Assembly: GCA_023819545.1 (NCBI GenBank)
Contig: JAMWCA010000091.1
Location: forward strand, 1 to 5,602
DNA length: 5,602 nt
DNA from: Candidatus Omnitrophota bacterium
GTDB lineage: Bacteria > Ratteibacteria > UBA8468 > B48-G9 > JAFGKM01
Direction: 5' to 3'
The notes below the pieces were generated by a model, which made no database searches, was not told where the DNA came from, and saw only the letters and a list, made by a program, of their open reading frames with translations. Positions 1 to 5,408 of the stretch are shown piece after piece (position 1 is the first letter of the stretch; every line of letters begins with the position of its first letter). The position numbers and the translations under genes are program-made.

Positions 1-58
1 CTATATCATAATCACCAATTTTTTCTTTTTGTGGTTTGTAATTTATATCGTCACTCAT
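1..58 (-). CDS. 5' end of an unidentified gene (partial, runs off the left edge)
   Basis: The first 19 codons are visible, starting MSDDINYKPQKEK and then IGDYDI. The ATG lies behind a good ribosome binding site (AGGAG, nine bases upstream) and overlaps the stop of the preceding mod fragment by eight bases (ATGAGTGA), an arrangement typical of translational coupling. The residues do not match what I know of the Mod region that should follow the preceding fragment, so this looks like a different gene joined to a mod start. The visible part is too short to assign a family. The start site is fairly secure because of the ribosome binding site and overlap. Confidence 0.6.
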   Translation of the reverse strand, partial: MSDDINYKPQKEKIGDYDI

Positions 59-215
59 AGTGAATCTCTCCTATATCTGAAAAAAGAAACTTTATCAAAT
101 CTTTATCAAGTTTTATCGCCAGTTCTACAACTTTATTTTTCAAAAGTTCACCTTCACTAACAAGTCGCCTATCTTTTTGAAGTAAGTTTTTTAAACTGTC
201 TAATAAGTTTTGCAT
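51..215 (-). pseudogene. mod: N-terminal fragment of a type III R-M methyltransferase (Mod), copy 1
   Basis: This 54-codon ORF starts with ATG six bases after a GGAGG ribosome binding site. It begins MQNLLDSLKNLLQKD and continues with LLKNKVVELAIKLDKDLIK, a pattern I know from the extreme N-terminus of type III restriction-modification Mod proteins, which precedes the catalytic domain. Full Mod proteins are about 500 to 700 residues, so only the first ~45 residues are represented; the last residues (DIGEIHYE) do not fit the family. There is no catalytic domain, so it cannot methylate DNA. It overlaps the end of the res fragment upstream and the start of the next gene downstream. Its first 24 codons are nearly identical to copy 2 at 4723-4866. 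It may survive only as a translated leader for the next gene. Confidence 0.7.
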
Positions 216-229
216 ATTAATCCTCCAAT
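143..229 (-). repeat. 87-bp direct repeat, copy 1 (mod ribosome binding site and first 24 codons)
   Basis: Matches 4794-4880 in the same orientation at 83 of 87 positions. The four differences (165, 169, 170, 171) fall within seven bases. On the minus strand the repeat begins just before the GGAGG ribosome binding site and ends inside the mod reading frame after Gly-Glu-Leu. The sequences diverge on both sides, so the repeat coincides with the 5' end of a mod gene rather than with an insertion sequence end or a tRNA. Confidence 0.93.
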
Positions 230-484
230 CCCTATAGAGTTATGTATTTCAAACTCGGTTTTTGTTTTACCTGAACCGGTTGCCATATGAAAGAGTAAAT
301 GTGCAGGAAATTGTCTTCTTTGATATTCCTTAAAATAAAAATTAAACCGACCTAATATTTCTTTCTGATATTCCCGCAATTCAAATTTAGGATTAAGATT
401 TTGAACTATTTCTGGGTCAATCCTTGATTTAAAATAATCTTCTCCGTGCGCCTCTCTTAATGAATTAAAAGTTTCGTAAAGCAT
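200..484 (-). pseudogene. res: N-terminal fragment of a type III restriction enzyme (Res) helicase
   Basis: This 94-codon ORF has the N-terminus of a type III Res subunit. It has a leading region ending LNPKFELREYQKE (REYQ at 37-40), then LLFHMATGSGKT, with the ATP-binding Walker A motif at residues 68-74. Res proteins usually have 800 to 1000 residues. Here the family match stops straight after Walker A, and the last ~20 residues (TEFEIHNSIGIGG onward) are unrelated sequence reading into the mod start. Helicase motifs II to VI and the nuclease domain are missing, so it cannot restrict DNA. The ATG is four bases after the ATPase stop, with no clear ribosome binding site. Sitting downstream of a Mod C-terminus fits the usual mod-res order, interrupted here by the ATPase gene. 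Confidence 0.85.
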
Positions 485-488
485 AGTT

Positions 489-1985
489 TTACATTACTAA
501 CCAAAAATTAAATGGCATTTTAATAATTTTATCTCTTACCAACTCTAAATTAGTTCTCTGACCAATTACAATTCCATAATCATAACCGCCAATAGTTCTG
601 CCTGTATTTTCTATTTGTCTTATGCCATCATTTTCCTTTCCAAAGCCAATTTCAATAATAATTTTCTTTTCCCTCCCAATACGCAAAATAAAATCAGCGC
701 CGCCAGACGAAGAATCGTGCATAATTTCAATACCACCGTGTTTTTTTTCTTTTTTCTGGAAGTCTTTTTTAAAAATCAGCGCCAAATAATCCTCTAAAAT
801 TTTTCCTTTGACCTCCGGCGGCAAGATACCATTTAAAATACTAATTCTCAAAGACGGCGAAATAAATAAAAATTTTATTGGCTTTCTAACTCTTACGAAT
901 TTTTGACCGTAACTTCTTATTTCAACTAAAACACCGCTTTGAACTAATGCGTCCAAAACACCCCTAACTGTCCTATAATCCAATTTTAATGTGTTACATA
1001 ATTTATCGATATCTGTGCTGTCAGAGCTTGCTATCAAATAAAGTAAGTCCTTAATTTTGAAGATTGTCTCTGATCTGAATTTTTTCATTTCAAGCAAATC
1101 TTTAGTTATCAGTTTGTCTATTACTCCGGAGACCAATTCAAAGACAATTGATTTTTTGTTTTTTAATCTCAAAACAAACGGAAATCCGCCAAAATACAAA
1201 TAATCCTTTTCCGCATCAGGCGGCAGTTTGCTAAAATATCTGGAAATTTCATTTTGCTTATTAATATAAAACGCAAATAACTCTTTAGCGTTTTTGCTCT
1301 TCAAAACTGCCTCAATAAGATTATCTGACAAACCTCTTTGTGGAAATATATTATGTTTTAAAATCACATACTCATTAAACTTGAGAGGATACAATTCTTC
1401 CAAAAGAGACCTTCTTGATAAATCTGGGTTTAATTTTATTCTCAATGCCGAAGATCCAGTAGCAATAACTAAAATGTTTTTATGATTCTTTGTCGTATCA
1501 AAAATATTCTTCAAAAACAATCCCCATTTTTCATCATAATGAACTTCGTCTAGAAGAATTAACAATTTTTTATCCAAGTCAACAAACCTGATATTGTTTA
1601 TTTCTTGATAGTAATTAAAAAATTCTGTCAGACTTATACCTTCTGCTGCCAAACGGCTTACATCTAAATAAATCTTTTCGTAATTTTGTGAAACTATATT
1701 TCCACAATTCGTTTTTCTATAAGACGAGATAAATTTCGGCGCATAATAAAGTTGGGCTAAAAGTGTTGTTTTTCCCACACCCCTTATTCCAGACAGCAGA
1801 TTTATTTTTTCTATCTCTTCTAATCTATTGTCGGTAAATTTCTCTAAAATACTTAAGTAATACGAAAAAATATATCTCGTGGGATTAAGTTCTCCTGTTT
1901 CATCATAGATATAACCAGATAATAGTTTGTCTATTTCCGATGTCCACAGACGATAAAAATCTTCAATTTTCACTTTATTTGACAT
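489..1985 (-). CDS. AAA family ATPase with C-terminal DUF4143-like domain
   Basis: A 498-residue P-loop ATPase of the AAA_14/DUF4143 type. Visible motifs are Walker A GIRGVGKT (66-73), Walker B LLILLDE (141-147), a sensor-like ATGSSA (175-180), an Arg pair after Ser (190-192) and LYPLKFNEY (198-206). A GGFP motif follows (266-269), then a probable winged-helix segment (~308-357). The C-terminal nuclease-like fold has GADF (Asp431) and IIIEIG (Glu445). In related PD-(D/E)XK-like domains the second motif is usually E-x-K; here Gly447 stands in the Lys place, so cleavage activity is doubtful. The cellular role of this family is poorly known. I chose the ATG at 1985 over an in-frame TTG at 1994 because the TTG overlaps the -10 box of the promoter. 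The gene looks complete and transcribes as its own unit. Confidence 0.85.
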   Translation of the reverse strand: MSNKVKIEDFYRLWTSEIDKLLSGYIYDETGELNPTRYIFSYYLSILEKFTDNRLEEIEKINLLSGIRGVGKTTLLAQLYYAPKFISSYRKTNCGNIVSQNYEKIYLDVSRLAAEGISLTEFFNYYQEINNIRFVDLDKKLLILLDEVHYDEKWGLFLKNIFDTTKNHKNILVIATGSSALRIKLNPDLSRRSLLEELYPLKFNEYVILKHNIFPQRGLSDNLIEAVLKSKNAKELFAFYINKQNEISRYFSKLPPDAEKDYLYFGGFPFVLRLKNKKSIVFELVSGVIDKLITKDLLEMKKFRSETIFKIKDLLYLIASSDSTDIDKLCNTLKLDYRTVRGVLDALVQSGVLVEIRSYGQKFVRVRKPIKFLFISPSLRISILNGILPPEVKGKILEDYLALIFKKDFQKKEKKHGGIEIMHDSSSGGADFILRIGREKKIIIEIGFGKENDGIRQIENTGRTIGGYDYGIVIGQRTNLELVRDKIIKMPFNFWLVM

Positions 1986-1992
1986 ATATTTC

Positions 1993-2045
1993 AATTGTAT
2001 TCCAATCTAATCAAACTGTCAAGTTTAATTGTATTCTAATCCAAT
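1993..2045. repeat. Pair of 19-bp direct repeats at the ATPase promoter, possible operator
   Basis: On the plus strand AATTGTATTCCAATCTAAT (1993-2011) recurs as AATTGTATTCTAATCCAAT (2027-2045), 17 of 19 identical and 34 bp apart. The downstream copy covers the -10 box and half of the spacer; the other lies just upstream of the -35 box. Placement and spacing (about three helical turns) suit binding sites for a repressor or activator. No regulator gene is recognisable in the window. The ATPase itself has a probable winged helix and might bind here, but that is speculation. Confidence 0.55.
1994..2022 (-). promoter_or_regulatory. Sigma70-type promoter for the ATPase gene
   Basis: On the minus strand, TTGACA (2017-2022) is followed after exactly 17 bases by TACAAT (1994-1999): a perfect -35 box and a near-perfect -10 box. 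Transcription should begin around 1985-1988, at or within about three bases of the ATG at 1985. There is no Shine-Dalgarno site before that ATG, which agrees with a leaderless or nearly leaderless transcript. This is inferred from spacing; no start site was measured. Confidence 0.75.
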
Positions 2046-2061
2046 AAAATATTCCTGCCGG

Positions 2062-2286
2062 TTAATACTCATAAAACTCCTTATTTAACTTCTTATCCTC
2101 ATCACTAACTCCATACTCCTCATCATCAATTTCGCTGTAATTGATATAAAGATGATTTTTATCTAAACATTCATATAAAAATCTTTTCTGGTCCTCAAGA
2201 GATAATTCATCAAAATCTTTAGCATATTCATCAATTGTTTTCGCATTCACTTTATGTTGCAAGTAAATTTTTATGGTAATTCCCAT
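2062..2286 (-). pseudogene. mod: C-terminal fragment of a type III R-M methyltransferase (Mod)
   Basis: A 74-codon ORF. From about residue 8 it reads like the extreme C-terminus of type III Mod proteins: FDELSLEDQKRFLYE, then LDKNHLYINYSEIDDEEYGV, then SDEDKKLNKEFYEY at the end. None of the methyltransferase motifs is present. The first seven residues look like junction sequence; the ATG overlaps the end of the 212-aa gene by 16 bases and has no Shine-Dalgarno site, so translation, if any, depends on coupling. Together with the mod start at 4723-4866 it brackets the methyltransferase and 212-aa genes, as if the middle of mod had been exchanged. The alternative, a small stand-alone acidic protein such as an antitoxin, is less likely given the match to the Mod tail. 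Confidence 0.7.
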
Positions 2287-2909
2287 TTTTTATTTAGTTC
2301 TTCAAGTAGATTCTTTATTCTGTCAGGTCCAATATTGTGTTTCCTTATCCCAAGTAGAGTATTTTCAAGTCTATTGTCATTTATTTCATTTATGACATAG
2401 AAAAAGAAATTGTATAGGAATGCTCGTCCTTCGTAATGCCAATAGATTATATCTTCCATAATAAACAACCATTTTATAACTTTCAGTAAGACATCTGGTC
2501 GTGGGTTATTTAATAAAATAGGATTTTTAAAAAGGAGGCAGTCCACATCATTATTTGAACAATGATACAATTCGGAAATCATCCCCCATAATTTATTAAA
2601 CTCTTGTTCATTCTCTTTTCTCGCATTTCTTAAAATTAAAGCGATTTGGTCGTGCCTACCTTCTTCAAGCCCACAGTTTTTTGGAATTTCAACTTTAAAA
2701 TCAAAATTCCATTTAACTCCGGGTCTGTGAATATAAAGTTTTTCTCCAATGGATAAGTCTTCAACTGGATATTTAAATTCAATATTTCTTCCTTTCTTGT
2801 CTTTTTCAAAATCAATAAATGCGGATACCACTTGTTTAACAATTTCAAAGCGTCCAATTTTCTCCACAATTCTAATTGCTGGTCCTTCAATTATTTCTTT
2901 GTTAGTCAT
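2271..2909 (-). CDS. Protein of unknown family coupled to the DNA methyltransferase; candidate restriction partner
   Basis: A 212-residue soluble protein with no signal peptide or membrane segment. I do not recognise a named family. Its ATG directly follows the methyltransferase stop (TAAATG), with the ribosome binding site AAGGAG inside the last methyltransferase codons, so the two are translationally coupled and probably work together. Likely conserved blocks, judged by aromatic and charged content, are HRPGVKWNFDFKVEIP (61-76) and IKWLFIMEDIIYWHYEGR (145-162). No clear PD-(D/E)XK, HNH, GIY-YIG or phospholipase D motif is visible. Immediate coupling to a DNA methyltransferase makes a cognate endonuclease, specificity subunit or control protein plausible; this is inference from context. 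The 3' end runs 16 bases into the Mod C-terminal fragment. Confidence 0.75.
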   Translation of the reverse strand: MTNKEIIEGPAIRIVEKIGRFEIVKQVVSAFIDFEKDKKGRNIEFKYPVEDLSIGEKLYIHRPGVKWNFDFKVEIPKNCGLEEGRHDQIALILRNARKENEQEFNKLWGMISELYHCSNNDVDCLLFKNPILLNNPRPDVLLKVIKWLFIMEDIIYWHYEGRAFLYNFFFYVINEINDNRLENTLLGIRKHNIGPDRIKNLLEELNKKWELP

Positions 2910-4751
2910 TTAATTCTCCTTTTGAAGAATTATTATACTTTCTTCTCTTATATTACCTTCACTACTTTTTTGCAATTCCCTGCCTATGAATTTGCATTCA
3001 ACAAAACCAACTCCCCTTGCCAACTCTAAAATAACCTTATCATTGGGAACTTCAATAGAGTTATTATTCACTATAAAGTGGTTATTCCCTATTACTATAG
3101 CACATTTTGCTCCTTTTTTCATTACTCTATGCATTTCTTTTAGAGATTGAAGCATATCAGTAAAGAACTTAAAACTTCTTAAACCTGCTTGGTTCTTTCC
3201 ATTTGCTAAAAGTATATTTACAATTTCCCTTGCTGTTTTAGAGATATCCAATGGATTATTTTCATTTTCTTTTTTGATTTGGTTAAATAAAACTCCTTTA
3301 TCATAATTCATTCTTGGATTTCCAATCATATCCTCATTTAATTTCTCAAGGGATTCCGTTAATTCTAAAAGCACCAATTGAGGAAAATCGTTTTTTATAT
3401 AATCTAATGCTACAGAATATGGTGGTGAATTAACTATTCCGTCTATCTCACCTGTTCCAACAAAGTTTTCCATACTTCTTGCATCGCAAACATATGTTTG
3501 GGAGTGTCCTAAATTAATTTTTAAAACTTCGTTTAATTTTTTAAAAAGAAACAGTCTTAAGTAAAGGTCTTTAACTCTGTTCTGAAACACATTTAAAAAT
3601 TCATCGCCTGTCCTTCGGGCAATATCACTAATTGTGCCACTTAATGCCAACAGCAAGAAATCTTTAATTAGTTCATCCTTTACTTCACTTAAGAGCTCTT
3701 TAGAAATTAGGACCTGTGGAATTATTTCATCCTTATTCATAAGACAATTCTTCAATCTCTTTGATAAAGCTGTGGATTTTTCTTTGATTTTATTAAAGTC
3801 AAAATTGTTTTTTTGACAAAATGTTAACTGGCCTTTTCTAAGAGATTGAAAATTCAGCAAAGAATCTTTCAGTTTTTCAAAGTAATTATTTATTTCCTCT
3901 TTCAGTAAAGAAATGTCTATTAGGAATGATTTACATTTCACATTAGACATTAAGACAGAGAGGGGATTTATTTCTATGCCTTTGCTATCAAGCCCCATTA
4001 AGGTTGCTTCAACTAATAAAGTTCCACTTCCCGCAAAATTGTCAAGCATCAAACCCTGGGAATGGGGATAAATATAATTTACCAGGGCTCTTACCATCTT
4101 AGGATGAAACTTTCCTTTATATGGATGGAAATAGTGTGTAAGATATAAAGACGGTTCTTCTCTAATGGCAAAATAATCTTGTAGTCTCTTACCAATGTTT
4201 AAAGTAGAGGATGCAGGAATTCTATACCGCTCTTTTATCAAATACGAAAATAGTATTTCTACATTCCTTTCAACTTCTTGCTCATCTCTACTCAACTTTG
4301 ATATATATTCTGATTTTTCTAAGAAATACTGGTTAGTTATAGCTCTAAAGCAGATATAATTTCCAGATCTAAAATAATGAAAATTCTTACCAACAGCACC
4401 TTCTGGAAAAATGAATTTCGCTAATTCCTCAGATGACTTTTCTGAATTCACAATAAGGTAAATTTCTCTTGTATATGCTAATCTTTTTACTAAATTAGTG
4501 AAGTCCTTTATTGAATCCGATTTTCCAAAATACCCCTGTATTTTGCCATAGGGTAACTCGTGAATAATATAATCTTGAACCCTCTCTGTTAAATTCATAA
4601 ATCTACATAAAGGTTCTTCATATAGTTTATCGGCAAAATTAAAAATTGGCTCTACATTGCCGAATAAGCTTTCTAATTCAAGTCTCGCAAGGTCTTTAGC
4701 CTCATGTTCACTCTTTATATTGTTAAACAGCTTGAAGTACCAGCAATACAT
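2910..4751 (-). CDS. Trm11-like SAM-dependent DNA methyltransferase, probably N4-cytosine type
   Basis: A 613-residue methyltransferase that probably modifies DNA in a restriction-modification or related defence unit. The first ~200 residues have no clear motif and resemble the N-terminal part of Trm11-like proteins. Then come HPYKGKFHPK (209-218), the SAM-binding motif I DNFAGSGT (237-244), an acidic motif II residue in KGIEINP (Glu260), the catalytic motif IV NSPPYS (441-446), and a late strand ending VIGNNH (~553-558). S-P-P-Y is characteristic of N4-cytosine enzymes, while Trm11 tRNA methyltransferases carry D/N-PPYG. The ~200 residues between motifs I and IV, largely helical in character, could hold target recognition. 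I start at the ATG at 4751, eight bases from AAGGAG, not the GTG at 4757, which is only two bases from it. The gene appears intact and overlaps the mod stub upstream by 29 bases. Confidence 0.85.
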   Translation of the reverse strand: MYCWYFKLFNNIKSEHEAKDLARLELESLFGNVEPIFNFADKLYEEPLCRFMNLTERVQDYIIHELPYGKIQGYFGKSDSIKDFTNLVKRLAYTREIYLIVNSEKSSEELAKFIFPEGAVGKNFHYFRSGNYICFRAITNQYFLEKSEYISKLSRDEQEVERNVEILFSYLIKERYRIPASSTLNIGKRLQDYFAIREEPSLYLTHYFHPYKGKFHPKMVRALVNYIYPHSQGLMLDNFAGSGTLLVEATLMGLDSKGIEINPLSVLMSNVKCKSFLIDISLLKEEINNYFEKLKDSLLNFQSLRKGQLTFCQKNNFDFNKIKEKSTALSKRLKNCLMNKDEIIPQVLISKELLSEVKDELIKDFLLLALSGTISDIARRTGDEFLNVFQNRVKDLYLRLFLFKKLNEVLKINLGHSQTYVCDARSMENFVGTGEIDGIVNSPPYSVALDYIKNDFPQLVLLELTESLEKLNEDMIGNPRMNYDKGVLFNQIKKENENNPLDISKTAREIVNILLANGKNQAGLRSFKFFTDMLQSLKEMHRVMKKGAKCAIVIGNNHFIVNNNSIEVPNDKVILELARGVGFVECKFIGRELQKSSEGNIREESIIILQKEN

Positions 4752-4866
4752 CTTCACATCTCCTTATTTTCCCTGCATTTTTATATAATTTAGAAAGTTC
4801 ACCTTCACTAACAAGGCGCTCGTCTTTTTGAAGTAAGTTTTTTAAACTGTCTAATAAGTTTTGCAT
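4723..4866 (-). pseudogene. mod: N-terminal fragment of a type III R-M methyltransferase (Mod), copy 2
   Basis: This 47-codon ORF begins with the same GGAGG ribosome binding site and the same first 24 codons as copy 1 (MQNLLDSLKNLLQKDERL, then VSEGEL). After Gly-Glu-Leu it departs from the Mod pattern into SKLYKNAGKIRRCED and stops inside the methyltransferase gene. It has Asp-Glu-Arg at residues 15-17, where copy 1 has Asp-Arg-Arg; as I recall the family, Glu is the usual residue, so this copy looks closer to the ancestral form. It overlaps the methyltransferase start by 29 bases, so ribosomes loaded at its strong site could feed the methyltransferase. Confidence 0.7.
4760..4765 (-). promoter_or_regulatory. 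Ribosome binding site fixing the methyltransferase start
   Basis: AAGGAG on the minus strand, eight bases before the ATG at 4751 and only two before the in-frame GTG at 4757. The spacing favours the ATG. The site is not part of the duplicated mod segment, so it probably arrived with the methyltransferase gene. Confidence 0.75.
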
Positions 4867-4880
4867 ATTAATCCTCCAAT
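4794..4880 (-). repeat. 87-bp direct repeat, copy 2 (mod ribosome binding site and first 24 codons)
   Basis: Same orientation as 143-229, 83 of 87 positions identical, start-to-start distance 4651 bp. The upstream edge (4880) directly abuts the stop codon of the HepT-like fragment, and the downstream edge (4794) marks where the mod reading frame loses its family resemblance. Homologous recombination between the two copies would delete the methyltransferase, its partner, the ATPase and the res fragment in one step. Confidence 0.93.
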
Positions 4881-5018
4881 TCACTTAAATCCTTTTTGGT
4901 TTATATTCTTTTTCAGGTATAGGTTTATTTCTTTAATCCACTCTTCCATTTCACCTACTACTCTATTTAAGTTACTAATTTCTACTTTCAAATCATCCAA
5001 TAATTCTTTCTTTCCCAT
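4881..5018 (-). pseudogene. N-terminal fragment of a HepT-like (HEPN) protein
   Basis: A 45-codon ORF three bases after the nucleotidyltransferase stop, with AGGTG nine bases before its ATG. It reads MGKKELLDDLKVEISNL and then RVVGEMEEWIKEI, an amphipathic helical start like that of HepT-like partners of MNT nucleotidyltransferases, which are about 100 to 150 residues long. The conserved HEPN Arg-x4-6-His motif lies further on and is absent, so any RNase function is lost. The reading frame ends at 4881, the base next to the 87-bp mod repeat, as expected if recombination at the mod start cut the gene. It could instead be a genuine short coiled-coil protein. Confidence 0.5.
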
Positions 5019-5021
5019 AAA

Positions 5022-5306
5022 TTAGTTCACCTTTTTCAATGTTTTTTCTTTTAATGAAGTGAAAGCGTCTTCAAAGGGAATTAGGTTTAGTTCCAGTCCA
5101 GAACGAAGAATATCATATACTTCAGTAAGTGCTTTTATGTAAAGTTCTGATGACAATCCTTCTACAACAAGGTCTATATCAAACCTTTCATGAACTATAC
5201 CGCTTACAAGCGACCCAATCAGAAAAAACCTTTTAATTTTATATTTTTCTTTAAGAATTTGGGGAATTTTTTTAGCCAAAAATCTTAATTCATCTTCTCT
5301 GGACAT
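5022..5306 (-). CDS. MNT-type minimal nucleotidyltransferase
   Basis: A 94-residue protein with the nucleotidyltransferase fold: LIGSLVSG (Gly31-Ser32 in the nucleotide-binding turn), then FDIDLVV with the two metal-binding aspartates Asp43 and Asp45. Stand-alone proteins of this size are usually the MntA half of MntA-HepT toxin-antitoxin pairs and act by attaching AMP to the HEPN RNase partner. The third acidic residue, normally Asp in a vDLIPFE-like strand, appears as Asn74 in LELNLIPFEDA, with Glu72 two residues earlier, so activity may be reduced or use Glu72. The ribosome binding site AAAGG lies seven bases upstream of the ATG. A TATACT sequence at 5353-5358 could be its -10 box, but no good -35 box goes with it. 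The partner gene downstream is broken, so the module is probably incomplete. Confidence 0.85.
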   Translation of the reverse strand: MSREDELRFLAKKIPQILKEKYKIKRFFLIGSLVSGIVHERFDIDLVVEGLSSELYIKALTEVYDILRSGLELNLIPFEDAFTSLKEKTLKKVN

Positions 5307-5408
5307 ATTTTAACCTTTTGCTTCAAGATTATTTTAGTATTTAATCCAAAAAAGTATAAAAAAATTTCTATATCTAAAATTTATCGGCATCTAATTATAT
5401 TAATTCTA

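Noticed and set aside
741..755. Runs of eight and six T as a phase-variation switch in the ATPase gene
   Set aside because: They encode a Lys/Glu-rich stretch in an AT-rich gene, the reading frame is intact, and similar runs occur elsewhere by composition.
615..797. Plus-strand ORF of 60 codons
   Set aside because: It lies wholly opposite the ATPase gene, is rich in Phe and Asn from the AT-rich complement, and has no motifs. The other plus-strand ORFs inside the ATPase, methyltransferase and 212-aa genes are rejected for the same reason.
1992..1994. TTG start giving three extra residues on the ATPase
   Set aside because: The codon overlaps the last base of the -10 box, so it would lie upstream of the predicted transcript start.
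2636..2890. Minus-strand ORF of 84 codons inside the 212-aa gene
   Set aside because: It is a shifted-frame reading of the 212-aa gene, which has the better ribosome binding site and coupling to the methyltransferase.
2062..2909. The 212-aa and 74-aa proteins as a toxin-antitoxin pair
   Set aside because: The overlap and sizes invite this reading, but the 74-aa sequence matches the Mod C-terminal tail as I know it, and the 212-aa gene is coupled to the methyltransferase instead.
5331..5380. Inverted repeat ATTTTAG/CTAAAAT as a terminator or operator between hemD and the nucleotidyltransferase
   Set aside because: Seven AT-only base pairs with a 36-base loop would be unstable and are expected by chance in this composition.
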